The position numbers and the translations under genes are program-made. 64,000 nt of DNA from Gammaproteobacteria bacterium. Its GTDB lineage: Bacteria > Pseudomonadota > Gammaproteobacteria > Enterobacterales > Kangiellaceae. Below the pieces are notes generated by a model. The model was not told the origin of the DNA and made no database searches. It saw only the letters and a list, made by a program, of their open reading frames with translations. Below, piece after piece: positions 19,054 to 28,126 of the stretch; within the stretch, counting starts at the first letter, position 1; each line of letters starts with the position of its first letter. Location: the NCBI GenBank assembly GCA_013373375.1, contig JABXHY010000009.1, forward strand, positions 248,001 through 312,000, read 5' to 3'.

Positions 19054-19213
19054 AGCATAGGTAAATTAATGTAACCTTGAAGTTCTGGGTATATAAAAGC
19101 GTGTTTAATGAGACTCAACTGCACATTATTTTATTCAGTCAAGTCTCTATTTATCTTATCCGTTCAAGATTTAAATACAAAGATAAAAAAATTTAAGGCT
19201 GACACATTAAAAC

Positions 19214-20143
19214 TTAACCGTCTTTGTTAATCTGTGCAATTAATTCTTGTAACGTTTTTTCTGACTCTTCATGAGGAACCTGGCAAGTGCCCGCCGCCTG
19301 GTGCCCACCACCACCGTACTTCAACATCAGCTCTCCAACATTCGTTTTGGAACTTCGATCAAAAATCGATTTTCCTGTTGCAAATACTGTGTTTTGCTTT
19401 TGAAATCCCCACATTACATGGATAGAAATATTACATTGAGGAAAGACAGCATAAATGACAAACCGATTACCCGCGTGAATGACGTCTTCTTCTCTTAAAT
19501 CAAGCACAACAAGGTTGCCATGGACAGTAGAGCACCTTTCAAGCTGTTCTTTAAAAAGCTTATCTTGTTCATTGTACAACTCAATTCGTTCCACGACATC
19601 TGGCAGTTGCATAATTTCGTCAATCGTATGATTCGCGCAGTAGTCAATTAAGTCCATCATTAAATTATAATTAGAAATTCTGAACTCACGAAAACGACCA
19701 AGGCCGGTTCGAGCATCCATTAAAAAATTAAGCAGATCCCAGCCTTGTGGATTTAACACTTGCTCTTTATTAAATTGTGCAGAATCCCCTCTGTCACAGG
19801 CTTCCATCATTTCTGTCCAGCTCTCTGGAAAAGTATCCAGTCCACCATAATAATCCCATACAACTCTCGCTGCCGACGGCGCCTTCGGATCAATAATGTG
19901 ATTATCAACTTTCTCATTTCTAATCGTTTCTGATAAATGATGGTCAAAAGCGAGATGAACGCCTGGCACATAGGGCAAATTGGTAGAAATGTCACGATCT
20001 GACACTTCAATTTTACCGTCCTGCATATCTTTTGGATGTACAAACTTAATATCATCGATCATGTCCAAATGCTTCAATAAGACGGCACACACGAGTCCAT
20101 CAAAGTCGCTGCGGGTGATCAGACGGTATTGACTATCAGCCAT
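19214..20143 (-). CDS. DHH family phosphoesterase (exopolyphosphatase-like)
   Basis: A 309-residue DHH/DHHA1 protein. The metal-binding motifs are D13-F-D15 in RSDFDGLVCA, and D67-H-H69 in FDHHLSE; the C-terminal GGGGHQAAGTCQ is the DHHA1 nucleotide- or RNA-binding loop. The family includes nanoRNases, cyclic-di-AMP phosphodiesterases and exopolyphosphatases, and the exact substrate is uncertain. GAGGAG precedes the ATG. It is a single gene, convergent with the TerB-like gene. Confidence 0.82.
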   Translation of the reverse strand: MADSQYRLITRSDFDGLVCAVLLKHLDMIDDIKFVHPKDMQDGKIEVSDRDISTNLPYVPGVHLAFDHHLSETIRNEKVDNHIIDPKAPSAARVVWDYYGGLDTFPESWTEMMEACDRGDSAQFNKEQVLNPQGWDLLNFLMDARTGLGRFREFRISNYNLMMDLIDYCANHTIDEIMQLPDVVERIELYNEQDKLFKEQLERCSTVHGNLVVLDLREEDVIHAGNRFVIYAVFPQCNISIHVMWGFQKQNTVFATGKSIFDRSSKTNVGELMLKYGGGGHQAAGTCQVPHEESEKTLQELIAQINKDG

Positions 20144-20568
20144 TTAAAACTCCTCGGGTCTTTAATCTTTTATTTGATGAGAAACAGTATAGTCAACAAA
20201 TTGAGATTCGACATTGAAAGGCATTGCATTCGCGTGATGGATAATAAGGATGTAACCACGAATATTGGAGCAATCAAATTACAAACCGTAAATTTTAATT
20301 TTAAGTGACAGCCTCTCTCAACCTCAGCTCTCAGCCTTAGCACTCGGCCTTAGCACTCGGCCTTAGCCTTCAGGTATCCTATATTGCAATATAGTTTTAC
20401 TATTTATTTGTGTTTGCTTGACGCATTTAAAAGGGTAAGCCAGTATAAATTCAACGTTACTCGGTCCGCTTATCTCATACCAATCGAGTTATGGAAAAGA
20501 ACAGCTAAACAAGATATCGACTTATGTAATATCTCGTTAGTTTTCAATTCAATTTTATGGAGGAATAT
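20144..20568. other. 425-base gap with short tandem repeats and a palindrome
   Basis: No convincing gene. It holds a 13-base tandem repeat CCTTAGCACTCGG (20335-20347 and 20348-20360, with a partial third copy to 20366), followed 12 bases later by the perfect 16-base palindrome CTATATTGCAATATAG (20379-20394). The upstream part is the promoter side of the DHH gene and the downstream part leads to the cytochrome gene. Confidence 0.7.
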
Positions 20569-23500
20569 ATGAGGTATCTAAGTTATTTTGTTATTTTCAG
20601 CCTTTTATTACTGACACTTGGTTGCCAAGAATCCGATACCAGTTCCATTCAAAAGTCCACATCGAACTCGCCACAAACTGAAACGGTCAAGATTGACAAT
20701 ACACAACTTAGTATATTGGACGTTAATACAAAGTCGCTCGGGCAACCCTCAAACTTGCCATTACCTCATACAGAACCCTACTTAGACTACAAAGAAAAAC
20801 TTGATCGATTTATTCAGAGTCGAGAATACGTTCAACTTGGCTGGATGCACGACAAAGAAGTAAGAGACACAGGTCCATTTTTAGATGGCCAATATTACGG
20901 CACGCATCCCGCTGTTTTTATTTATTATTCGCCAGAGGCTATGCAGTGGTTAGCGAATGGACGTACTGGAACTATGCCAGACGGCGCTATGATCATTAAA
21001 GAAATGTTCACGCCGCCAGCAGCGATTTACAAAGAACTCAACCTACATTTAGGTGATGCCGAGTATTCAAAGTTACAGCCTGAGTTAATCGGCTCCTGGA
21101 CAGTGATGATTAAAGATTCTTCCGGCTCACAGGATGGTTGGTATTGGGCATCTGTTTCGAGAGACACTAAGCCATGTCCATCAACGGATACTATTCAAGC
21201 AACCGCTGCAGCAAATCCATTTGACGCACAGAGTCGCGACCAGGGATTCGCGTTACCCTGTATGCGCTGTCATGCTTCAGCAAAAATTGAATCAACCTTT
21301 ATTTCCACTCGCAACATTGCAGGGCTCAGCCCCGACGAAGATCCTCTGCGCTTTTTGAGTGATACATCGTGGCGCAGAGAAGATTATTTAAACACCTCTC
21401 CACTTTGTCACTTTCAATCCAAATTTCCGAAAACCTTCTTTTTGCCAAACCATCAGTTACCTTGGTCTGTTCAATCAAAACAAACCGCTGACGGTAGCGA
21501 TGATTTCCGAACCGAGCATGATAAAGTTTCTCCAAAGTTACAGAAGAAAAAATCAAAAGCAGCAACCGACGATTATATTAATCAAGATTTCATCAATACT
21601 TTTGGCAGTTTGTTTAAAACAATACCAGATTCAGCAAAGGCTTTCCCATCACAATGGTTTGATCATATTGTGCAAAACGGCGGAGAGCCTTCAAAGTATA
21701 TTACATCCGATAATTGCATAGGCTGCCATGGCGGCCTCGCTGGCGATAATTATGCCGTAACAATGTTTGTAAAAACTGGTGAAAAGTATGGTGCGGGTTA
21801 CGATGTATCAGAATACTCAGAGTGGCGCTGGTCTCCTATGGGACTTGCCGGTCGCGACCCAATTTTCCATGCTCAGCTTGAGTCAGAAATGGCGTATCTG
21901 GTACGTGATTCTAAAAATCCAAACTCAGGACTAAAAGGAACATTAGAGGATAATCAAAATGCAATAAGAAATACTTGCTTAAGTTGCCATGGAGCTATGG
22001 GACAAAGAACTCTGGCGGCCGATGCAAAAACTAATCCTCATTTGGATGCTAACTTTAAAGTCGACTACTTCTATTTTACTGAACAACTATCGTCGAAAAA
22101 ACCTCAAACAAAAGAAGAAGCCACCTATCATGAATACGGAGCATTGGCGAGAGACGGTATTAGTTGCATGATTTGCCATCATATAGCTGAACCCTCACAA
22201 GATGCAGTCGCCAATTGGAATCCTACAGAAAATAATTGGATAAACAATAAAACTCCAAAAGAACTCGCTTACCTATTGTTCCATAACAATACTGGACATT
22301 TCGATACGACTCCCAGTGATGTTGTGCATGGTCCGTATGACGTTAAAACAAAACCAATGGAACACACACTTGCGGTAAAGCCTGAAAAAAATAGCTTTAT
22401 TCAAGATTCACAATTATGCGGAACGTGCCATACCATAAATTTGCCAAACATCGGGGCAACCGAAAGTGAGTTTCCAGTGTTGGATGCAGCAGAGCAAAAC
22501 CCTGCTTTAAAGCAATACAGTCACTCGATAGAGCAAGCTACTTTTCTTGAGTGGCAAAACAGTAAATTCGCGCAACCTTCTGGCTTTCAAAGTTGTCAGG
22601 ATTGTCATATGTCGGGCAGCTTTGAGTCTTTAGATGGCGACATAAAAATCGGCCAGCTGATGACACAAATTGCGACTATTGAAGATTCAAGTTATCCAGA
22701 GGTTGATAAAAGCTTACCCAATGAAGAGATTGATATAGCGATTAGAGACGAATACTCTCGCCATACCTTGGTCGGTTTAAATGGTTTTCTTGTCAAAATG
22801 TTTGAGCAATTTGAATCGATATTAGGCGTTAGTTTGCAAAATGAAATGACCACACCATCGATTCCCTCTTATCAAGTTGCACTTGAAAGCATGATCCAGA
22901 ATGCACGAGACAAAACGGTAGATGTGGATCTAAAGCAGTTGTCATTCAACAACCAACAATTAAAACTTCAAGTAACCGTAAACAATAAAACTGGTCATCG
23001 ATTTCCAAGTGGTGTAGCTTTCCGTCGAGCTTTTATCGAGTTGAAAGTTAATCAAGGTGACAAAGTAATCTGGAGCTCAGGTGCCACTAATGATGCAGGC
23101 GTTATTGTTGATATGCAGGGCAACCCTCTGACAACAGAGTTTTTAACAACACCTGACGGTTATCAACCTCATCATCAGATAATTACCAAGGATACGCAGG
23201 TACAAATATACGAAGAGTTAACGCAAAACAATGCCGACCAGTTTACGACTAGCTTTGTTCATCGAGTCAATCATATTAAAGATAACCGATTACTACCGGA
23301 TGGATGGCGGCAATCATCTTTCTTTAAAGATCAGGGCGAGGTGATGCATCAATTTATGCAGGCAACCGATCCGTTAGGAGTCGGTAACGATCCAGATTAT
23401 CAAGATTCAGGAAATAGTTTTATTGGAAAAGACTCACTGTTGTACCAAATAGACTTAAAAAATATTAATGCCTCTGTGCCGCTAACGGCATCTGCGACAT

Positions 23501-23670
23501 TGTACTTTCAGGCAATTCCACCGTACTGGTTAAAGCAACGATTTGAAGCCGCACCAGATGGCGATGCTACTAAACGACTTTTCTACATTTCTAGCCGACT
23601 CGAATTGGAGAACTCTCCGCTACAGCAATGGAAGTTTAAGTTGGTCAGTAAATCTGTTGCAATTAAGTAA
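20569..23670 (+). CDS. Multihaem cytochrome c lipoprotein (six CxxCH)
   Basis: A 1033-residue exported cytochrome. A lipobox LTLGC puts the lipidated cysteine at residue 19. Six CxxCH haem-binding motifs start at residues 231, 383, 470, 533, 617 and 676 (CMRCH, CIGCH, CLSCH, CMICH, CGTCH, CQDCH). The region after residue 760 has no haem motif and contains NKTGHRFPSGVAFRRAF, a pattern seen in other large multihaem proteins. The ATG at 20569 is chosen because GGAGG ends five bases before it; an ATG at 20557 lies upstream of that site. No partner cytochrome, porin or maturation gene is adjacent. The substrate is unknown; a respiratory reductase or electron conduit is inferred. Confidence 0.85.
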   Translation: MRYLSYFVIFSLLLLTLGCQESDTSSIQKSTSNSPQTETVKIDNTQLSILDVNTKSLGQPSNLPLPHTEPYLDYKEKLDRFIQSREYVQLGWMHDKEVRDTGPFLDGQYYGTHPAVFIYYSPEAMQWLANGRTGTMPDGAMIIKEMFTPPAAIYKELNLHLGDAEYSKLQPELIGSWTVMIKDSSGSQDGWYWASVSRDTKPCPSTDTIQATAAANPFDAQSRDQGFALPCMRCHASAKIESTFISTRNIAGLSPDEDPLRFLSDTSWRREDYLNTSPLCHFQSKFPKTFFLPNHQLPWSVQSKQTADGSDDFRTEHDKVSPKLQKKKSKAATDDYINQDFINTFGSLFKTIPDSAKAFPSQWFDHIVQNGGEPSKYITSDNCIGCHGGLAGDNYAVTMFVKTGEKYGAGYDVSEYSEWRWSPMGLAGRDPIFHAQLESEMAYLVRDSKNPNSGLKGTLEDNQNAIRNTCLSCHGAMGQRTLAADAKTNPHLDANFKVDYFYFTEQLSSKKPQTKEEATYHEYGALARDGISCMICHHIAEPSQDAVANWNPTENNWINNKTPKELAYLLFHNNTGHFDTTPSDVVHGPYDVKTKPMEHTLAVKPEKNSFIQDSQLCGTCHTINLPNIGATESEFPVLDAAEQNPALKQYSHSIEQATFLEWQNSKFAQPSGFQSCQDCHMSGSFESLDGDIKIGQLMTQIATIEDSSYPEVDKSLPNEEIDIAIRDEYSRHTLVGLNGFLVKMFEQFESILGVSLQNEMTTPSIPSYQVALESMIQNARDKTVDVDLKQLSFNNQQLKLQVTVNNKTGHRFPSGVAFRRAFIELKVNQGDKVIWSSGATNDAGVIVDMQGNPLTTEFLTTPDGYQPHHQIITKDTQVQIYEELTQNNADQFTTSFVHRVNHIKDNRLLPDGWRQSSFFKDQGEVMHQFMQATDPLGVGNDPDYQDSGNSFIGKDSLLYQIDLKNINASVPLTASATLYFQAIPPYWLKQRFEAAPDGDATKRLFYISSRLELENSPLQQWKFKLVSKSVAIK

Positions 23671-23712
23671 AGGTTAACGTTTAGTGATTCTAAATTAAAC
23701 TATCGCTGACTC

Positions 23713-23753
23713 AAAAATGAAAGCCTTTGAGTTTACTCCAACGGCTTTCATTT
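23713..23753 (-). terminator. Terminator between the cytochrome and YkgJ genes
   Basis: AATGAAAGCC and GGCTTTCATT form a perfect 10-bp stem with a 17-base loop. On the - strand it runs into a T-rich stretch, so it best serves the ykgJ-like gene, though it may also act on the cytochrome transcript. Confidence 0.65.
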
Positions 23754-23784
23754 GCTAAATAATTGTTCGAATTAACGATTAACA

Positions 23785-24120
23785 TTATGCGATTAACTTA
23801 TCTGAATTATCAAGTCCGTGCGCCCGACGAGCTTTTAAACATTCCTCCGTTCCTGCTTCAAAATTTCGACAGGCAGAGGAACGCTTATCATAAATAGTAC
23901 AAGCAACATAGCTTCCGATAGTTCCATCTAAAGCCACGCATCGCGGCGCGATTGATTTGATTCCTTTCATACAGACCAAAAAAGGATTGACTGTTTCAAC
24001 AAGTTCAGTAGGAACGTAGCCTTGGGGATTAAAATCACACTCGCCATTATAAAAAGATACTCGATAATGTGAACAGCAGGCACCACAACTTTGACAATCT
24101 AAGTTAGAAACTTGATCCAT
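23785..24120 (-). CDS. YkgJ family cysteine-cluster protein
   Basis: A 111-residue cytoplasmic protein rich in cysteine: Cys9, Cys12, Cys15 and Cys16 in CQSCGACC, then further cysteines in GECDFNP, LVCMKG, VACTIYDKRSSAC and EECLKAR. The arrangement is that of the YkgJ (zinc- or iron-chelating) family, whose biochemical role is uncertain. It is transcribed away from the lipoprotein gene upstream and converges on the cytochrome gene. Confidence 0.85.
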   Translation of the reverse strand: MDQVSNLDCQSCGACCSHYRVSFYNGECDFNPQGYVPTELVETVNPFLVCMKGIKSIAPRCVALDGTIGSYVACTIYDKRSSACRNFEAGTEECLKARRAHGLDNSDKLIA

Positions 24121-24307
24121 CTTATAAAATCGTTTTCAAATCAAAGAACTAAAGACCGAGGATTTTCTCTCAAAATAGCGTGGATAAACAAGGAGATTTA
24201 TATAAGGTTTATTGAAATATTTTTATCGTGACAATCGATTTCGATGAAGACAAAATATATCAATAAACCCACTAATTTGAAAAATACAATAAAAAAGCCT
24301 TTAATTT

Positions 24308-24649
24308 TTAATCAGCATTATCGAGTCGTTGCCAGCCTTTTTTTGTGAGACAAGAGGATTGATTCGACGCCAGTTGATAACCTTTCTTTAATAACAAAGC
24401 AGAAAGAGCAACATTGCTAACCGAATTTTCTTCCATGGCCCTAGTTACTGTGCCAGCGGTTGCCAAAGCCACATCAGCTTTATCAAGTTGATGTGCTGAG
24501 TTTCGAGCAAAACAGTCTTGACTGTCGATAATGAGCTGTTGATTATTGCCGTCAACCACACCTAAGTTTGGGTGATAGAAACGAGCATTTTGCGAACTGA
24601 CACAACCTGTTAAAAATAATGTTACAAGCATGACGCTTTTATTCATCAT
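24308..24649 (-). CDS. Small lipoprotein of unknown function
   Basis: A 113-residue protein with a lipoprotein signal: hydrophobic VMLVTLFLTG then Cys16 in LTGC. The start is the first of two adjacent ATG codons, five bases after AGGAAGAG; the open frame extends further upstream but without such a site. The mature part has two cysteines (in DSQDCFA and SSCLTKKG), which could form a disulphide. I recognise no family. Confidence 0.6.
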   Translation of the reverse strand: MMNKSVMLVTLFLTGCVSSQNARFYHPNLGVVDGNNQQLIIDSQDCFARNSAHQLDKADVALATAGTVTRAMEENSVSNVALSALLLKKGYQLASNQSSCLTKKGWQRLDNAD

Positions 24650-24828
24650 AATATCTCTTCCTAAATTGAGGTTATCAGCCAACCGCACTGAGTATCACTT
24701 ATGAAGAACACTATACCAGTTAACACTAGAGTAAGACGTGATAATAATCACTCTAGTAATGCCAACTAAATTCAATTATTAATCATAAAAACCTAGGTCG
24801 TCTTAAATGTTTGTTAGACTGACCATTA

Positions 24829-27150
24829 TTAGCTGAAACTAACTCTTTCAAACTTCTTTTCTTTAAATTGCAAAAAGTCGAGTCGTTGGAATTTAAATAT
24901 CTTTGCTAAAATCACATCTGGAAAGACTTCAACTCGAGTATTGTAATACTCGACTGCATCGTTAAATCCTTCTCTCATCAACGATATTTCATTTTCCAGA
25001 TCGACAAGCTTATTCATTACGTTAATAACCAGCTGATTACTCTTTAAATCAGGGTATTTCTCTAACAACATTATCGTTTTATTCAAAACCTTTTGTTCAT
25101 ACTGCACCAGCTTTCCGATACGCTTGGGATCATTTTCATTTGCACCAAGATTTTTTCTTAGGCGAGTTATATGAGTCAATAACCGTTTCTCATGCTCCAT
25201 ATGTGTTTTGACCACCTTCTCCAAGTTTGGGATTAAGTCAAAACGTTTTTGCATGGACACTTCAATATTAGAGAAGTTTCGTTGGGCGCGTTGCTTTAAA
25301 AATATCAAATCGTTGTAATGCAGAATAAGCATAAAAGAAAACATATACGCAGGTGCTATAAGAGCCGCTATCAAATAGTCGATGGGAGCAAAACTGCCTT
25401 GCATCCCCAAGTAAAATAGAGAACCAAACATTAAACAAGCAAACGCCACACACAAGCTCAGCATTCCACCATAGGCTTTGCGATACATCAACGCGTCCTC
25501 GGCATAATTTGTAAAGATATAAGGCGTTCCCTTTTCATGGCGAATCTCAAGCTTATCGCCTTTCTCTTGATCAATTAAGGCAGGCCCTAGAAGATATACT
25601 TTGTCATTAATTTCAATTAGCTTTTCTGTGTACCTTCTGCTCCCTCTCCTTTCTGTATGCTTGGTTTTGCTTAATACTTCGGCATTCAGTAAATCTACTT
25701 TTATTTGTCCCGAGTGATCGTCAACCACAAACTCAGTGTGTGCGGTATCGTCTGTAATAGTCACCCACTTGGCGTCATCTCCGCTCCCTCGGCGCTCTTC
25801 AACAATGTATCGATACCAACAGCATGACGAAGACGTCAACGGACTTTTCATCGATTGATAGTCACTCAAGGTTTTAACTCTACCTTTTATTTCCGATAGT
25901 CCATAAGCTAACGCAGACAGTTTTGACGTAGGTAAATTCTCAATGTGTCGCTTCATCCTGATAAGTTTAAACGCCCAGAAAGATAAACCGCCGCAAACTA
26001 AAAAGCATACCATCATTATCCAGAATGAATAACCACCCGAAGTTTTTGTCGCATGGAAATCTGAAAGTTTTACATCTACAACAGCTTTTAACTCATTAGG
26101 AAGGGATTTATATATAGAAGGAATGTTTGTATCAATTAACCAGGCAATTGTATTGTTTGGAAATTGATGAAGTTGAGTTTCAAATTGTCTTTGTAAAAAT
26201 GCAGTGTCGGTTAACATATCATCTACTTGAGAGTTTCTAAGACGATTATCTTCCAAGTATTCAATTATGTCCCGCCACTGAGTACCATCACTAAATTCCT
26301 CTCCGACAGTTTCAAGAATTCGTTTCCGCATTTCCGCTTCACGTTGAATCAACAGGTCACTGGTACCGGAAACATCAAAGTAAATCATACTATACCCTTG
26401 ATTAACCAAAGGGATGATTGCAGAAAAACTTAAAATCATCAAAAAAGCCAATATTCTATGAATGCCAAGAGTGACCACTAAAGTCAGTGCAGCCAAAGCA
26501 AATAATGAAATACCACCACATACTTTTAAAATGACTGCTAAGCCGATGTCTTCTTTTTCCTGATCTTCGGAATATTTGGATAAAAGAGCTGGAAACTGCC
26601 CTTCTGTTAAAAAAGAAACTTCCGCAGGCTTCGACAGGTCATCTTGAGGCTCCCTGTAACCGAGTAAGAATAGAGTATCATTAGGTTCAATTCGCCACTC
26701 GGTGTAGCGCATATCCCCTTTCGTTGATCGTTGTGAGATCGGCAATGAAAATTGCGTGTCAGAATCAGCAGCAGACCACGCTTTTATTAATACTCGTCCA
26801 GATTCATCATACGCGTAAAAATTAATCGCTTTTGAATTTGAGTAGACTGTATTCCAGGAGGTATTGCCATCAGAGTCGACTTCTTCTTCCTCTTGTCGAT
26901 AATCGTAATAAACACTTGGCGTTTGAAAAAACTCACTGGTAACAAATTTCTGTTTAGGATCAACCGTAACTTTTAGCTTAACCGGACCTGGTAATGAAGA
27001 AGCCACTTTGCTAATGGGATAGCGCTCAATTTGATACAGAGATCTTATTTCCTGAACACCCGATTGTGTTAACAACCAGGCGACTATTCCAAATCCAAGC
27101 GTTAAAACACCAAATAATAATTTTTGGAAAATACTTCCATGCAGCAACAT
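24829..27150 (-). CDS. Large membrane protein with two GIDE/BAM-like modules and a C-terminal LemA domain
   Basis: A 773-residue protein with about six membrane helices (10-28, 203-225, 230-252, 374-396, 562-584, 590-612). Two soluble modules, about 40-190 and 405-545, share a pattern (SP-like start, CCWYRYIVEER or VYYDYRQEEEE, then a strand ending DTLFLLG or DKVYLLG) like the GIDE/BAM domain of the mitochondrial E3 ligase MULAN and its bacterial relatives, but no RING finger is present. Residues 610-765 match LemA (RAQRNFSNIEVSMQKRFDLIPNL, then EGFNDAVEYYNTRVEVFPD). GGAG precedes the ATG. It is the last gene of the ATP-grasp/alpha-E operon, 54 bases after the alpha-E stop. The function is unknown. 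Confidence 0.7.
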   Translation of the reverse strand: MLLHGSIFQKLLFGVLTLGFGIVAWLLTQSGVQEIRSLYQIERYPISKVASSLPGPVKLKVTVDPKQKFVTSEFFQTPSVYYDYRQEEEEVDSDGNTSWNTVYSNSKAINFYAYDESGRVLIKAWSAADSDTQFSLPISQRSTKGDMRYTEWRIEPNDTLFLLGYREPQDDLSKPAEVSFLTEGQFPALLSKYSEDQEKEDIGLAVILKVCGGISLFALAALTLVVTLGIHRILAFLMILSFSAIIPLVNQGYSMIYFDVSGTSDLLIQREAEMRKRILETVGEEFSDGTQWRDIIEYLEDNRLRNSQVDDMLTDTAFLQRQFETQLHQFPNNTIAWLIDTNIPSIYKSLPNELKAVVDVKLSDFHATKTSGGYSFWIMMVCFLVCGGLSFWAFKLIRMKRHIENLPTSKLSALAYGLSEIKGRVKTLSDYQSMKSPLTSSSCCWYRYIVEERRGSGDDAKWVTITDDTAHTEFVVDDHSGQIKVDLLNAEVLSKTKHTERRGSRRYTEKLIEINDKVYLLGPALIDQEKGDKLEIRHEKGTPYIFTNYAEDALMYRKAYGGMLSLCVAFACLMFGSLFYLGMQGSFAPIDYLIAALIAPAYMFSFMLILHYNDLIFLKQRAQRNFSNIEVSMQKRFDLIPNLEKVVKTHMEHEKRLLTHITRLRKNLGANENDPKRIGKLVQYEQKVLNKTIMLLEKYPDLKSNQLVINVMNKLVDLENEISLMREGFNDAVEYYNTRVEVFPDVILAKIFKFQRLDFLQFKEKKFERVSFS

Positions 27151-27204
27151 CGCTTACTCCAGACCTACAACCGCTAATTTTTGTGCATCTACACCAAAGA
27201 AGTA

Positions 27205-28125
27205 TCAAAAATAACTCTGAGACACCTCTGAGTCAATTTCAATTAATCCTTGCTGCATTCGGTCAATAAACTCGTGGAGCTTGTCTTGCTTTAATTTGGC
27301 TGGCTCAGCACCCAGTAAGTAAGATTTTATCTGCTTTACTTTCTCAGTTGCAGCTTTGTTGTTCGGTAACTCTTCAATCGACTGTTCAACTTGTTCTACG
27401 GCGTGAATTAGAGAACGAGGGAAACGAGGTTCAAGTAACAAAAACGAAAGAACATCGTCGCGATTGATTCTCACCCGCACTTTTCTTCGATACATTTGGT
27501 AAGCTGTCATCGACTTTAAAACTCCCATCCATTGAATGTTCTTAAAAGTTCGAAGCTCATTATCAACATCAGGTAACAAAGACGCCGAACGTACATCAAC
27601 TAATCGAGTTGACATGTCGCCGCGCTCTAAATTTCGTCCCATTCGAATAAATGAATAAGCTTCATCATGAGTCATGGTTCCGGCAAGTAAACCCGTAATA
27701 GTTTGATGAGCCAAAATTATGTTGGATAAATAACTGTAACGAGTGCTGCGCGTAAATGCATCTGATTTATTGTCGACGACCTGTAAATAAATATTATTTA
27801 TTTGCTCCCAAGCTTCTCGCGGAATAATCTCTCTCACGGTTCGTGCATTTTCGCGAGCAAAGTACAGCGAATTAATAATGGAGCCTGGATTACTCTGGTC
27901 AAGCACCATAAAATTCACAACACTTTTTTCATCCGCTTCTTTATAATTTTGATAGAAGATGTCTCGAAATGAAAGAATATCAATAATCGGCTGCCAACCT
28001 AATTTTATATTTTTGGGCAAGTCCAACAGTAAGTGAGAATTTACGTTTATGAGTCTTGCTGTGTTTTCTGCACGCTCCAGGTATCTTGCCAACCAATAAA
28101 GATTATTCGCGACTCTCGATAACAT
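27205..28125 (-). CDS. Alpha-E domain protein (DUF403/COG2307)
   Basis: A 306-residue, mostly helical protein starting MLSRVANNLYWLARYLERAEN, the hallmark of the alpha-E family. These proteins almost always sit beside circularly permuted ATP-grasp enzymes and are thought to act with them in peptide or amide-bond synthesis. GGAGGAG lies seven bases before the chosen ATG, which follows the ATP-grasp stop by a single base, so translation is probably coupled. The open frame extends further upstream but only by overlapping its neighbour. Confidence 0.88.
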   Translation of the reverse strand: MLSRVANNLYWLARYLERAENTARLINVNSHLLLDLPKNIKLGWQPIIDILSFRDIFYQNYKEADEKSVVNFMVLDQSNPGSIINSLYFARENARTVREIIPREAWEQINNIYLQVVDNKSDAFTRSTRYSYLSNIILAHQTITGLLAGTMTHDEAYSFIRMGRNLERGDMSTRLVDVRSASLLPDVDNELRTFKNIQWMGVLKSMTAYQMYRRKVRVRINRDDVLSFLLLEPRFPRSLIHAVEQVEQSIEELPNNKAATEKVKQIKSYLLGAEPAKLKQDKLHEFIDRMQQGLIEIDSEVSQSYF

Positions 28126-28126
28126 G

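Noticed and set aside
20384-20572. 62-codon open frame before the cytochrome gene
   Set aside because: It overlaps the cytochrome ribosome-binding site and start, has no good start signal, and its translation does not resemble a protein.
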